Assembly (NCBI GenBank): GCA_020744225.1
Contig: JAGMWG010000014.1
Span: forward strand, 372,001 to 436,000
Length of the DNA: 64,000 nucleotides
Source: Paraphoma chrysanthemicola
Lineage: Eukaryota; Ascomycota; Dothideomycetes; Pleosporales; Phaeosphaeriaceae
Reading direction: 5' to 3'
The first letter of the stretch is position 1. Every line of letters begins with the position of its first letter. The notes below the pieces were generated by a model. The model worked only from the letters and a program-made list of their open reading frames with translations, was not told where the DNA came from and did no database searches. Position numbers and translations under genes: made by a program. Shown piece by piece: positions 1-12,135 of this stretch.

Positions 1-2045
1 CAATGGGGTGTTCACATCGACTTGGGACCGGAACGACAAGTCTCTCGTGTCCACGCCGAGATCACGTTTAATTCGCAGGATGAGACATGGTACATCATTG
101 TGAACAGCCGCAACGGCTTGAAGCTGGACGACCGCAGCTTAACAAAGGGCGACATGCAGCCTCTGCACTCCGGCATCTGCATTGGCATAATGGGCACGCA
201 GATGCTCTTTCTGCTTGCGAACCAAGAGGACGACTTCCATCCCATGTTGTGGCGCCAGGTCAAGAACGAGGATGCGGCTGAATCTGACAATGAAGGCCAT
301 CCGCCCCCGAAGTCGCATCACCACGCACACCCAAGTGGCCCGACACCGAAACGAGAGCACTACGACCCCTTTCCTCCTTCGTCGCATCCGAGGAACAAGC
401 AGCAGTCGTCACAGGCGTACTACAACCAGATGACATCCACACCCGGCCGCCCGCAGCCCGGCACGCCTCTTACAATGCGCAACGACGGAACCCTCCGAAG
501 CGATGGATCACCTGCGACCTTTTCTCGCGGTATGGTGTTTGACTCCAACGACGACATCGACTATGCCCACGACTCCTCCAAGGACATCAAGCCGCCGCAC
601 AGTTACGCACAGCTCATTGGTCAAGCCATCATCAACAGCGAAGAGGGAATGCTCACGTTGTCAAACATTTACGACTGGATCAAACAAAGATATGCCTTCT
701 TCCGGTACACAAATGCGGGCTGGCAGAACTCCATCCGACATAATCTGTCACTCAACAAGTCGTTCGAGAAAGTAGCGAGGCGGACCGACGAGCCTGGCAA
801 GGGCATGAAATGGAAGATTGCCGATTCAGAACGCGAAGAGTTTATGAAGAAGCAGATGCTGAATCCCCGCAAAGGAGGTGGAATCTCTATCGGACATCGC
901 ATGGACAAGTCAGGGCCTAGTTCCCCAGCCTTTGGCATGCAGCGCGACGCTACTTCCCAAGCCACGGAGCGTCTTGTGGGTGCCCTCGACAGCGACTACC
1001 ACAGTCGAAGCCGTGTCAAATCGCCACCTCGATCGGCTACACCGCCCCTGTCCTCGGTCCCAATGGCAATGGAGTCGTACACACCTGACCGTGGCCCGCG
1101 CCCCTATGGCGGCTTCAAGCAGTCGCCCAGTACTCGTGACTACCACAATTTCGTGACACCCGCTAAGCGACTCGTCTATGGAAACGAAGGAGGACGCGAG
1201 CCGACCTATGTCAAGACCGACGATCCAACTCGTCACCTCGAATCATCTCCGGTGGTGGACCCTGTCAAGGCCAAAGTCTCTGGCTTGAAGGGAGAGGCTG
1301 CGAACTCACCTCCGACCCTTTACTCAGACTCTAATACGAACATGAACGGCAATCAAGACGCAGGCCGAATGAACCATGCTCTGGTCACGCCATTAGTGAC
1401 CCGCCACGCCCCTCGCTTAGCCCCTCCTAGCACTGCTCAGATGCCGAGTCAGTACATGAACTTCTCAAGCCCAGCGCCCTTCTGGAAGTTTGTCGATCTC
1501 CCGAGCACACCCGCCAAAGGTCCCCTCGAACTCAGCCCAATCAAGCTACAGCGCCCTGATGAGAAGGATGACATTGATGATCCGGCTCAACCCAGCTCGC
1601 CTCCAATGCTGAACGAAGACGACCCAAATGCTGATCCCGAAGACGAGGATGCGGAAGACAATAAAGCCGACGACGACGAGGACGTCGGTCCCGAAAGCCC
1701 TAGCCGCACCGTATCTCGTCCTGTCAGTCGCCGTGAGCTTGGGCCCCAGCGCTCGCGCTCCAACTCGAACGTCAATGGCTTTGGCCCCGCAGGTAACGGC
1801 GGCATGGTCCGCGGCGCTAGCTTGACATCGTTCGAGGAAGACCCAGACGGCGAGGAAGAGAGCTACGATCTGTCAAAGTAAGTCCCACGTGCGGCGGGAA
1901 ATATGCCAACAGATGCTAACCATGTCACAGGGGCTTCCAGAAAATCGGATCCTTTCACCGCTCCATGGCGCAGGCACATGGTCTGGGCATCACAAACACG
2001 GCTACGCCACCTCCGTCGCGCACCAGTGTACCGGCGAACATTTAG
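1..2045 (+). CDS. Forkhead transcription factor with FHA domain (Fkh1/Fkh2-like), 5' partial
   Basis: The reading frame is open from base 1, so the start lies outside the window. Exons are 1-1877 and 1931-2045; the 53-bp intron has a GTAAGT donor and a GCTAAC branch site. About 663 residues are visible. Residues 1-75 are the C-terminal half of an FHA phosphopeptide-binding domain, with VSRVHAEI matching its conserved SxxH core. Residues about 195-285 are a forkhead DNA-binding domain, with KPPHSYAQLI at its start and GWQNSIRHNLSLN as recognition helix. The rest is low-complexity Pro/Ser-rich sequence with TP/SP dipeptides that could be CDK sites, plus an acidic stretch near residue 540. In yeast, FHA-forkhead proteins drive the G2/M gene cluster; that role here is by homology only. 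The ATG near base 2 is out of frame and not a start. Confidence 0.93.
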
Positions 2046-2892
2046 GACATAGGATCGCTCACTCATGAGGCAACTCTTACGCCAGACGTGCAATTCTTGG
2101 AGCAAACGCCTCGTCGCTTTCCTTGCAATTATCTACGTACTTGTGTCGCGACGTCGAATCGGAGTGAAGCAACTCCAAGAAATGGGATTGAGTATCGCGT
2201 ACGTGGCTTCGTCCTTTCTTTCCTTCTTTTCTCTCTCTCTCTCTCTCTTCGTTTTGCATTTGATTTTGAGTAGCCAAAAAAGCACAGGACGATGCGAGGT
2301 GGTGATGGTTATTTGCTGCTTTCTTACGCAAAATGCGCGTTTATATGGCGTTTCAAGGACGGGAAACATGCTCTGATATAGGCGTTTTAAGGGATAAGAT
2401 ATAGGGAACATCATTGACGACATTATGAGATTGTGTGGCTGGGTGCGGCTAGTGCGTAGCCATACTTGTTTGTGCACGAAGCACGCTGGAGTGTATTGAA
2501 TCGAATCGAATCGTATCGCATTTAAGTCATAGTGGGTTGTTTTATGTGATGTATGTTTGCGGTGACGGGAGTTGAAAGTAGCATGTTTTGGACTTGATGG
2601 TTTGATTAAGATGCATGAAGTGAACGCGGCTTGGAAGTTTGGTGGGAAAATGATCGGACATCATCGTAGCATCGACGAATACTTTGCTCGCGCTTCCTCG
2701 CCTTGCATAGGCTGAAGCATCCACATAGTTCAATCACTGCATACATCACCACAATCAATCGTACAACAAACACACATCGTTCCAAACTCTGCATTGGCAT
2801 CTCAGCCCCATCGGAGTACTCCGTATATAATATACATTTCCCCGCGCCTATTTGCATTGCCCAACAGCCTGCCCTGCTCTCCTCAGCCCCAG
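2046..2892. other. Convergent intergenic region, no gene seen
   Basis: This lies between the stop of the forkhead gene and the stop of the opposite-strand NDUFS5-like gene, so it mainly holds two 3' UTRs. A CT-repeat tract sits around 2228-2250, and a short TCGAA/TCGTA-like repeat around 2498-2520. Small open frames here overlap each other on both strands and match nothing I recognise. Confidence 0.6.
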
Positions 2893-3791
2893 CTAATTAA
2901 TCTCCTTGTGTGGAAACCACTTGCTCGGCTTCAAATTCTTCTCTTCTAGCGGCGCATCTAGAACGCCGAGGCGCCGTATCTCGCCTGCGCTTGGCGCATC
3001 GTCGCGCTTGATGTTTGCTTCGGCTTTGCGGTACGCGGCTTGGAGGGCGAGGGTGCGTGCAGCCTAGATGACACATGTATTAGCAAACGTTACTCCGATT
3101 ACCGCAGTCGTAGATATGTTGTGTGTCTGTGTGTGGTGGGGAGAGATTCTCGTACTTCTTTCTTGTGGTGCAAGCACTCATAGTAGTCTTCGAGGATCGG
3201 TTGGCATTTCGCTTTCCCGCTGTCGTCTTCGGCGTTGGTGTTGGTGACGTAGCAGGCGAGGACTTCTTGCCAGAAGGGAAAGCAGCGCGAGGGGCCTGTG
3301 AGTTGGGGTTATTAGCATTTCATTCTATGGTGGGCCGGGGCTGGTGGGTCGCTGCGGTTGGGGGGGGGGGGGGGGGGGGGGGGGGGGTGGGGTGTGGGAG
3401 CTGGCTCGGAGGAGGGGGATGGGAGCTGGAGGCTGGCGCAGAGGGGTGTGCGAATCTCCGTGGTGTGTCGCGCCGCGGGTGGTGCCAGAGCTAAGGCTGC
3501 CGGGGGTTCGTGGATGGTGGTTGTTGAGTGTTGCTTTCCGTGCAGAGCGCATCGCGGGGTTGGAGCTTCCGCTTGCCACGTGAGATTCCGCTGCATATGC
3601 AAGTCTTTTGTACGTGTGATATCGCCAGTATCGCTGCCGCATGCGCGGTCGTGGTGTTGCACCTGCTCGTTGTCGGGTGTTCGTCGTGCCATTGTCGTCG
3701 CTTTGCCCACTCCGCCAGCTCCTACTCCCTTCCCGCTCAGCCTGTGAAGCACAAGGTACGTACCGCCAGCAAGTCCGTATCCTGAAGCCAT
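2893..3791 (-). CDS. NADH:ubiquinone oxidoreductase NDUFS5-like subunit (complex I, twin CX9C)
   Basis: Three minus-strand exons, 3791-3764, 3295-3156 and 3063-2893, give a 112-residue protein starting MASGYGLAGG. All junctions keep frame: GTACGT donor and CACAG acceptor for intron 1, GTACGA donor and CTAG acceptor for intron 2. The protein has the two CX9C motifs expected of an intermembrane-space, Mia40-dependent protein: one in CFPFWQEVLAC and one in CQPILEDYYEC, followed by HHKKE and an Ala/Arg-rich helix (AAYRKAEA). This matches the fungal Ndufs5 (15 kDa) accessory subunit of the complex I membrane arm in length and motif order. Intron 1 is unusually long for this window (468 bp) and carries the 28-nt G run. 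The gene is too fragmented for a simple ORF search, since the first exon codes only nine full codons. Confidence 0.88.
3360..3387. repeat. Poly-G homopolymer tract (28 nt)
   Basis: An uninterrupted run of 28 G on the plus strand, continuing as a G-rich patch to about 3430. It lies in intron 1 of the minus-strand NDUFS5-like gene, so the pre-mRNA would carry a poly-C tract. Its true length is uncertain because such tracts are poorly sequenced. Confidence 0.9.
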
Positions 3792-4708
3792 GGTTGCGCT
3801 GCGTGTGTGCAATTTCCGTGACCCAGACGCTTGAGCGTCGATGCAATGAGGTTGCCGCTAATCCAGTGGCGCTGCATTAGTGTCTTGGCGTGGGGACAAC
3901 GTCGAATGCGTGGTTACGACCTCGAACATGACGTCGGTGAATCATGATTGCAAAAAAAACAGAAAGTATTCATCTCACCTGCAATTATTGAGATTTTTCA
4001 GGTGTGTCTTCGTTGCAATAGATGAACATCAACGCCAGTTCAAGCCACCAAAATTCTGCTCATTTAGAGTACGCATGGCGCTCCTAAAGTCCAACTCAAA
4101 GCTCAGCACTTAGGTATCCTCGCAAGATTGAAAATTCCGCAACTCCATTCACGGCTTACTTTGGAACCGGTATTAGTGATTACTGGTGGAACGAGGTTGC
4201 CTGGAGCCATGCTACGAGGACGCAGCAGCTCACTGTGCACAGTCGTGTTCCATTCACCACGAGCCCAAGGATGCTCTCCTTGCCGGACCTGGAAGGTATA
4301 AGCGACTTCCGAACACCCTCCCTCGAGAACTTGCCTTTGGGAGCCGTTTGTTAAAAATTATTCGCTTTGCAAGGCCCGGTGAGATGCACGAAATTACGCA
4401 GGAGGTCGCATCCATGCTTCTCGTCACAGGTAATAATGCTCCATCTACGTATCACAACCATCCACCGGCTGGACATCTTGCCTGGAAATGCTTATGGTAC
4501 GCCCATCCAGGCTTCGATGATGAGCTTCTCTGGTCACATTCTAGACTACCTGGCCCATGGCTCCGCATGGTACCCCGGGCACTGCTCTGCATGCCTTTGA
4601 TGCCGAGGTTGAGCCATTCCAACAGATCCTGAGGCATATTCTCAATCAAATCAATGGGACCGGGTTGGTGACTGCGTGAAGAATTTTTTTGGGTTTTTAT
4701 TCAGTGTC
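3792..4708. other. Intergenic, no supported gene
   Basis: This separates the divergently transcribed NDUFS5-like gene from the orphan gene. A 148-codon frame at 4186-4632 lacks an ATG start and has no recognisable domain. The last few hundred bases should contain the promoter of the downstream gene. Confidence 0.5.
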
Positions 4709-4716
4709 TATATAAA
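4709..4716 (+). promoter_or_regulatory. TATA box of the orphan gene
   Basis: TATATAAA lies 112 bp upstream of the ATG at 4828. A pyrimidine-rich, CAAC-containing leader follows, typical of a fungal 5' UTR. The position fits a TATA element, but no start site is known. Confidence 0.5.
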
Positions 4717-4827
4717 CCTTCCCCATCGCCCATCTTGTGCTCTTCACCCAACCTTGTCCCTTGGCTACTCAACCTAACGTGAACAACAAATCCAATCTAA
4801 GTACTCGCTTCACACCACACACTGACC

Positions 4828-7800
4828 ATGGTGGTCGGACAAGCCCTGTGCTGGGGTAAGCAACCTTCATGATACTCCTTAGATGACACAGTCGCTGATT
4901 GTGTTTACTTATGCCTAGCCTCAGGCCAAATTCCTCAGGCCCAGCTACCTAAACCTCGCCCCTTTGTCCGGTCGACCAAGCTCTATGTGGCCCTCACGAC
5001 CCTCAGCTGCTTTGTAGATCGTACAGTCAGCTACGAGCTCAGATTGCATGGGCTTCCAGTTCCTGTTCATCAAGACTTTGCCAGCTCGCAAAGTTCAGAG
5101 GGCCATCATCGGGATGCTTCTCAAAAGTCCGCTCGAAGCGATAGTACATCAGATACTACATCAGCGTAAGTCCCAAACTTTCCCTATCAGAGTGTATGGT
5201 GTTTCTCAATGGTGCCTGAGTACTATACCTCGGATTCATTGCTGCTGATTGTTCGTGCTAACACATTTGACAATGATAGACACGTCGAGTCGATGATAAA
5301 TGGCATGGCACAGGATATCTTCCACCATCCGACCGAGCAGAACTTCTATGAGTCGAACTGGCAGGCCGAATTTGCATCCTGGGCTCTAGATCCAATCGTA
5401 CAAGAAAGATATCGTAGCAATGTCACTGCCGCATCTGCCACTACTCCAGCCACCACGTTTGTCACCGCCAAACGTGAAGAGGATTCAACCCGGCCGTGCC
5501 AGACCGCTTACTTCCCAGGAGGCAATCCAGAATATGCCTTGGTATGTAATGGCCACGTGAAAGCTCCTTCCACGACTACCGTGTGGACATCCTCAAGCAC
5601 AATTTCACAATCTCCCCGACCCCAGCCTCTAACCAGAAGTTGCGATATTGCTTATTTCCCAGGAGGTAATCCGGAATATATGGAGATCTGCCACACACCA
5701 GAACCTCCCGCGTCTACTGATTGGCCCCACACAAGGGAGCCTAAGCCTACCCCACAGCACAACGATGGTGTCAAGGTTTCATCTAAGGTGGATCTATTCG
5801 GTTTCTACGCCCTCGACGTCCTCGGTTGGAAGGGTATGAAGTGCAATTCAGGAATTGGCGGATGCGAGAATATGCCTCCTCCTGAATTCATTCGCAGCCG
5901 TTTTCCTCTTGATCCACACCGCGCTCGCTCCGTCACCTACACCATCAACTCTTTCAGGAAGATCTACGTCGAGCTTCAAGGATTCCAAGACGTGCTTCAG
6001 CGTGCCAGAGACCAAGTCGAAGGATATTGCAACAACTTTGCTCTCACCTTCTTTCACAAGGATACGGAGCCTGAGAAGGAAATGTGCGCGGCACAGGTAA
6101 GTAATAACACAGAAAGAGGAAGACTGGAAGAGTCTGACAGTTTGCGGTGTCAGATCATACAAATTATCATGGGCATCATAACTGCCATCGCAGCCATCCT
6201 CACCCTCGGTACGGCCATGTTTGCGGAGACCCCTGCACTTTTCTTTGTTCCCGCCATCGTTGGCACTATCTCCGGAGTAGGTATCGGCATTAGCGGTCTC
6301 GAGACTATGTCCGGCAGCGGCGCAATGAATTCTGTCGAGTCCGTTGCGGAGGCTGCAGGCGCCACAGTAGTTCGAGAGTCGCTCAGTGGAGATAAGGTCA
6401 TTGTGTCTGCCGCAGATGCCCGTGATCATGCTGCCGCCTATGGCTTCGAATTAGTAGGTGGAATCGCTGCTGGCTCAGAGAATTTGGATACGATGTCTGG
6501 TGCTTGTTCCGGTGTCGTGGGAGTAACAGCTATGACCGACACTGCTTTCGCCTATTTCGATGGGCCATACAACTGGACGGCGCAGCTTTCCGCCCTTAGC
6601 GACCAAGAACTAAAGACCAAGATCGGCACTTTCGACCAGATTTTCCGAGAAGTGGCACAAAGATTGTCCAAGGTCATGTTCAATATCACCGAATATGGAA
6701 GAACAGATCGTGGTATGCCTGCATGGTCGGAAATGGAGGTGACCGCTGCCAAACTTTTGGATACGCTACAAGTATCAGCATTAAAGACTCGGAATCTGAT
6801 TGGACTGCCCAAACATATCTGGTTCGTGGAGACTAGCAGAAGAGCTTTAGCAAAAAAAATTCCGATGTGGGCAACCGCGGCCACAAAAGACAAGACCGCC
6901 ACGAAAAAAGTTTCCCCCAAGATCGGTTTATGGATGCAGTCCACCATGGAAGACGCCATATTGACAGCTTATGGCCAGGCACTTGAGGTCGAAGATCTCG
7001 CTCTACTCAGGAAAGAGCAGAAAATCAGCTACGAAAACAGACATGCGGCACTCAAAGAGACTTTTCTAACTTCAATGAGCTCACTAGTGCGACAGCAGAA
7101 CGATAAATCTCCACTTCCGAAGGAATGGGGCTCATTCTCCCTCTTGGAATGGTTTCCTATCCGCGATCTCTCATTCGACCCCAGCGGACAGACGCCTCTG
7201 TACAAGCAGGTTCCGGTTCAGTCAAGAACGTTCTTCCGGAAGTTCCCAGAGCTGACCAGTACCACGAATTGGGAGCGCCACGGCCAGCCTAGCTTCATGA
7301 AACATGGCACCTTCGACTTGAACAGTGACCCAGACCAGAATACCGCCCTTAGAATGACAAAGCTCTTCACTCTCTTCGAGCTAGAGGACCCCAGGAATGC
7401 CGCAACTTTGAGTGTTAACTCGATGAGCAGTCTTGGAACGAGAATTTCTCTACGAATGCAGCACGAAAACGGCCAAGCCTTGACGGCGTCCGAGGCATGG
7501 AAATTCTGGGACGATTATTCTGACGAGATTCATCGACGTGTGCAAGTATGTTAATTATTACTGAGCTATAACTCATGTCGATGGCACGAAACTCACTTAC
7601 CTAAACTAGATGCTACGATTCCACGGGTACAGAAATGACAGTTCCTCAGTTGCCCGCTTTGTTCCCCTTAAAGCTCCAAAAACTCTGCTCAACGTTGTCG
7701 CGCAGACATCGTATGACACCATGTCTTGGGCATCAGTTCTCGGAACTATCCATTTCGAAGGCTATACCTCTAATGGTGCAGCTCGCTCCGATGTCCCTGA

Positions 7801-9464
7801 GCTTCGCTGGCGTACGAAACCATCGACCTCCATGCACGCTCATCTTGGCAAGCGGGAGGCCCACAAAATCATGGACAGTGTAGCAGTTCACGATATCCGC
7901 GGCAAGCTCAACACACTGGAGTCCTTAGGTCTCATCAATACCAGACGTGGAAAGAAGGCTAAGAGAGATCTACCGTTCTACGCGCGCGAAACCGAATCTG
8001 GTCAAATCTTTGTTGCTGAAGTTAATGAGCAGATGTTCCAAAGCGGCATCGAACAAAAAGCTTGTGGCACCCAATGTAAGTACCGTCGCCATTCTCATCA
8101 GTCAAAATTTTGAATGTGCAGCTGGAGATTTGCGCAACTCTCACAACAAATACTCATAATAACCTTCACCCTCTAGTCTTTCGAACTGATCCGATCGAAA
8201 GCGAGCGCGGTTGCAGATCCTATATTCGAAACGTTGTTGACCAGATCGACTCCCAATTCGAAGCCAAAACCCGCCTTGAAGGCGACTCGATCGGTAGCAG
8301 TGCACTCAACATCGGCAAGCGCTTCACGACTTACGAAGCCTTCATCGCCGCTGAAGACCGCTTTGTAAAGACGGAGGACTTGCAGAGGAAAGTGAAAGAC
8401 AATCTCAAGAATAGCCTGGTTACGAAGGCATATGCCGATCAAAACTGCTACCTCAAGTGCGAGCCTGGTGATTCCGCGTCTTCGTCTCGACAAAAGGTCT
8501 ACAACCACAATGGCAAGAAGATCAAGTGTACCACTGGCTGCTTTGATCCGATTACGAGAAATCTTGATCCGCTGTATGGATTTGATCGTGGTGCAGGAGA
8601 GTCTCCTTGGTCAGTAATGTCATGGACAGCTTGAGAGCTTTTGCTAATGCATTACTGAATGTACAGGTCACTCAGCGAAGCAAAAATCAACGACGTCTCC
8701 TGGGACGCGTATCAACGCCATGATTGGACCGGCTTTATTCCAGGCAGGGTCGATCTCAATCCCTTCGTCGATCATATCAAGGAGCATACGCCTATCTTGC
8801 CGGTGTGCTATTCAGAATTCGGATTGAATCCCGAGGACAACGGCTTATTGTGCAACTGCGGCGACAAGTATGGCAATGAGACGGTAAGCCAATTGCTTGT
8901 TTCGATACACACATACAAGCAGAAGTCTGACTTGAGCAGGAACTGGTAATCAATGCCGCGCACTGGGTCGCTCGAGGCTACAAGCAAGAACACGAACAGT
9001 TCGGCAAATGCATCGAGCGGCTGAAACCTTGGGCCAATCATCCGGCCGCGTTCTTGATCAACATGTGCAACGCATACTACAAACAGCTTGTTCCTCCCGG
9101 TCGAGGCACATATTCCGGTAAGTCTTGTAATCTCCTTATCACGCTGCAGAAAGCATCTACATCATCCCAGTCCATAACTCACAACACTACATTCACTAAC
9201 TCCACAAAACAAGAGGCAAGGAACAAAGGCGCCTATAAACAAAACCTTGAAATGTGCAAAGTGATCTGGACTGACTACGAAGCTATGAAGAACGATAGCG
9301 AGGGCACATTGGACCGGATAGTCTGCAAGAGGTGGCGAGATATGAGCAAGAGCCATCATGCGGACGGTGGTCATGCGGACTTCAGCTGGGTGAACAGCGT
9401 GGTGCGCAAGGCGGGCCTTTGTGGAAAACCGGGCAAGAAGCATGGCGGGAAGAAAAACCAGTAG
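4828..9464 (+). CDS. Orphan large Cys-rich protein with duplicated YFPGGNPEY motif and hydrophobic hairpin
   Basis: I do not recognise this family. A nine-exon model keeps frame at every junction: 4828-4855, 4919-5165, 5280-6096, 6154-7545, 7610-8075, 8177-8609, 8667-8883, 8940-9117, 9214-9464, giving 1342 aa. The 6097-6153 intron is 57 nt with no stop, so retention would also be in frame. No clear signal peptide is seen; a weak hydrophobic stretch lies near residue 50. Residues about 165-181 and 213-229 are two copies of C-x3-YFPGGNPEY-x3-C, joined by a Ser/Thr/Pro-rich linker. Residues about 365-415 contain two hydrophobic, Gly-rich segments like a membrane hairpin. A dibasic stretch (RRGKKAKR) lies near residue 940. 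The C-terminal third is Cys-rich and ends in a Lys/Gly-rich tail. It could be a secreted or membrane-inserted, lineage-specific protein; function unknown. Confidence 0.75.
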
Positions 9465-10007
9465 ATCGTGGGTTTCTTCCGGCATTCCATGGGGACGCAC
9501 TTTGCTCTATGTAGCCTTAATACTGTTTGTACAACTTCTCACTGGAGTGCTGCGACGGTAAGTAGGCTTAGTTTCGCACTACTTTTATAAGTACTCGCTT
9601 AGCTTTAATACATAAGATAGACTGTGTTGCCGACAGCGTCCGCCTTCTACATAGATCTCCTGGCTCGCACCTGCTTGCCTGCCTACTTGAAGTGCTTATC
9701 AACCTCATGATCACTCAAAGACATCCACGATGCGCCTCCTCCTCGATACACGTGTCAAGTTTTGGGGATGCCTCGCACCTACTGTAGTTTATCCCAGAAT
9801 GGCCTGTACTCAGCTGGGTTCTGCTGTCTGCAAAGGTTGCGCTTGGAAATTAGAATGAAGTATACGTTAGAGCTGACGACAAAATCGGGACGCGTTTCCG
9901 CTGACGAAGTGCAAGCATTGCCCGGATTTGAGATTGTAGTTGCTAGTTTGAAAACCACATAGCAGTCTCAAGGTCGCCTATTTCAAGCTGGGGAACAACA
10001 ACCCTCC
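9465..10007. other. Convergent intergenic region, nothing identified
   Basis: This 3'-to-3' spacer lies between the orphan gene and the minus-strand aldo/keto reductase. I see only short overlapping open frames and no RNA gene signature. Confidence 0.5.
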
Positions 10008-11269
10008 TTATTTTGAGCCTGGTTGCAAGACTGACAGATCCTTGAATAGCTTGTCAAGTGAGCCTTCGTGTGGCGGGATAGGCTTCGGCCCCTCGACCCA
10101 ATCGAAGAATCCCATGTTGTTCAAGATCCGATTATCCTCGGGCCCCGTCATGACCGCATTTGTCGGACTCAAGAACGAGTATGGGAAGCCAATATCGAAT
10201 CCATACGCATTGTCTATCTCTCTGATTTCTTCCGGAGTCAGACGGAGACCGAGAGCTTCGATGTTGGCTTTCAAATGCTCGATCTTACGTCCTCCGACGA
10301 CCGGGAAAACGTAGGGCGTTTTGTGCATCACGTATGCGAGTGCAACGGACGTGATGGGCGTCTCGGGGGATTTCGAGATCGCAATCTTCTCGAGAACATC
10401 CGAGACTTTCGCTTCGTTACCAACGCCGCCGACTTTCGTGTTGCGTCCACCTTCGTTGGCTTCGCGTTGTGCTTTCGTTTTGAAATTGCCACCGCCGATA
10501 GCACCCCACGGCACAAGAGCCATGCCCTCATCAAGCGCCATGGGAATGATTTCGCGCTCGAAGGAACGATCCGCGGCAGACCATCGACCCTGATAAACGG
10601 AAAACTGGCGAAGGCCGTGTTGGCGCGCGTAGCAATTGGCTTTCACTACGATCCAGGCGGGAGTGTCGCTGATACCGAGGTACAAGACCTTACGCGACAT
10701 GCACAAGTCATTGAGAGCGTGCATCAGTTCTGGTATCGAGGTAGTCGCGTCCCACAGATGTAGGTAGTACTGTAGTAATTTGTTAGGAAGCCCACGAAAA
10801 TGCTATGTCCATGTTGGCAACTGACTATATCAATATAATCCGTCTTTAGCCGCTTCAGAGACCGCTCAATAGACACATGTATGCTCTTGGCGCTATTTCC
10901 AGCGTAATTAGATTTGATAGCAGTACCGCCCTTCTTCTCGTTTTCGGTGATTTGCATCGCGGTAAACTTGGTAGCAAGCACAATCTCGTCTCGTACGCCG
11001 CGGGCTTCCATCCATTCCCCAATCCACTCCTCGCTCTCGCCGGATTGGTAGTTGTTGGCAGTATCGATCCAGTTACCGCCCTGCTCATAGAAGTAGTCCA
11101 TGATTGAGAAAGACGTTTCCTTTGAACACTCGCCAAACGTTTCTTTCCATGCTGTACCGAAGGTCAAGCTACCCAGTGCAAGCGGTGATACGCGAACGGC
11201 CGCGGTTCGACTGAGCAGACGGTGTCTGCCAAGCAAAGACACTGGCTTAGTCGGCGTGGTGAAGGACAT
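10008..11269 (-). CDS. Aldo/keto reductase (aryl-alcohol dehydrogenase / norsolorinic acid reductase type)
   Basis: Two minus-strand exons, 11269-10826 and 10769-10008, flank a 56-bp intron (GTCAGT donor, CTACAG acceptor) and encode 401 aa. The AKR fold is clear. GGNWIDTANNY carries the catalytic Asp and Tyr, the Lys follows in VLATKF, and the His is in YLHLWD, where the intron splits the strand. A C-terminal cofactor segment (VFPVVGGRKIEHL) contains the NADPH-binding residues. Length and the C-terminal extension after the barrel suit the AKR9/aryl-alcohol dehydrogenase group, which reduces aromatic aldehydes and includes NorB-like enzymes of polyketide pathways. No polyketide synthase or other cluster gene is nearby, so a stand-alone detoxification or aromatic-aldehyde role is more likely. 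No targeting signal is seen. Confidence 0.92.
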
Positions 11270-12135
11270 TTTGTATGCTTGGAGCTTAAGAAGCGATATC
11301 TTGTTTCGAGATAAAAGTCAATAGAAGAGTGAACAAAGCACAGATACTAGAAGAGACTTGACATGAGAATTGAGGTAGTATTTGAGAACCGGGGATGAGA
11401 AATCAGCTATGTCCGATGAGCATTCTACCTTGGGCTGGATTACTGATACGTGCATGGACTACCTTTCATATTTCACATACCTACAGCGCTAGCGGTCCAA
11501 TGCCGCCGCGACAGCACACTGCATATAAAATGCACCGCAAGACTGTCCAACGATACTTCTGCCTCAATACGAACAAGCATATCTTAGTGGTCAGGTCATT
11601 CCTAGGCCGTCGTACCGATACCTCCGCAAAGGCCGGCTTCACCCGTAGCGGGGTATGCCAACACCCAGCCTTCCCACCACGGAGATGTGAGGTAAGCCCG
11701 GCGACAGGGCCATACTTGCAGAAAACCATACCAAAACACTCCAGATGGAAAGGGATGTGAGATGCCGAAAATCTGAAGCGGTCGCGATGAGCCTACACCA
11801 GAAGTGTACTAGTCGCTCCGCTTGAGCTTTCGTGTGTCTTGACATCATCAGCTCCACTGCATCGGCGCATACATCGCAATCTCGTGCAGGCATCGAGTTG
11901 CGTACCTGCGTCTCAGGGTCATCAAGATTATGTTAGTAGAAGTGCGTAATACATGGCAATTTGGTCAAATACCATGTGCTGTGCGCACTGGTTCCCAAAC
12001 CTTACTTCCTTCTCAGAATAATTTTACTCTACCGCAACCCTAGAAATTCCAGTCTACTTTATAACAACAGCTGCAATATTTCCGTTAATACAGTCTAGAA
12101 ACTAGAAAGCCACATCTCGCACTGGGCCCAGCAAT
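11270..12135. other. Divergent intergenic region
   Basis: This is the shared upstream region of the minus-strand reductase and the plus-strand SMP-repeat gene. The 121-codon frame at 11395-11760 has no recognisable features and lies opposite other frames. I see nothing further. Confidence 0.5.

Noticed and set aside
3312..3846. Pro-rich and Gly-rich long frames around the poly-G tract
   Set aside because: They are created by the G/C homopolymer, which is open in several frames; the spliced NDUFS5-like gene explains the region.
4186..4632. 148-codon plus-strand frame upstream of the orphan gene
   Set aside because: It has no ATG at its start, no domain, overlaps an antisense frame and lies where a promoter is expected.
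6097..6153. Continuous reading through the 57-nt segment in the orphan gene
   Set aside because: It has a GTAAGT donor, TCTGAC branch site and CAG acceptor. It is in frame and stop-free, so retention is possible, but splicing is preferred.
10068..10763. 231-codon plus-strand frame opposite the aldo/keto reductase
   Set aside because: It is the antisense shadow of a gene with clear family motifs.
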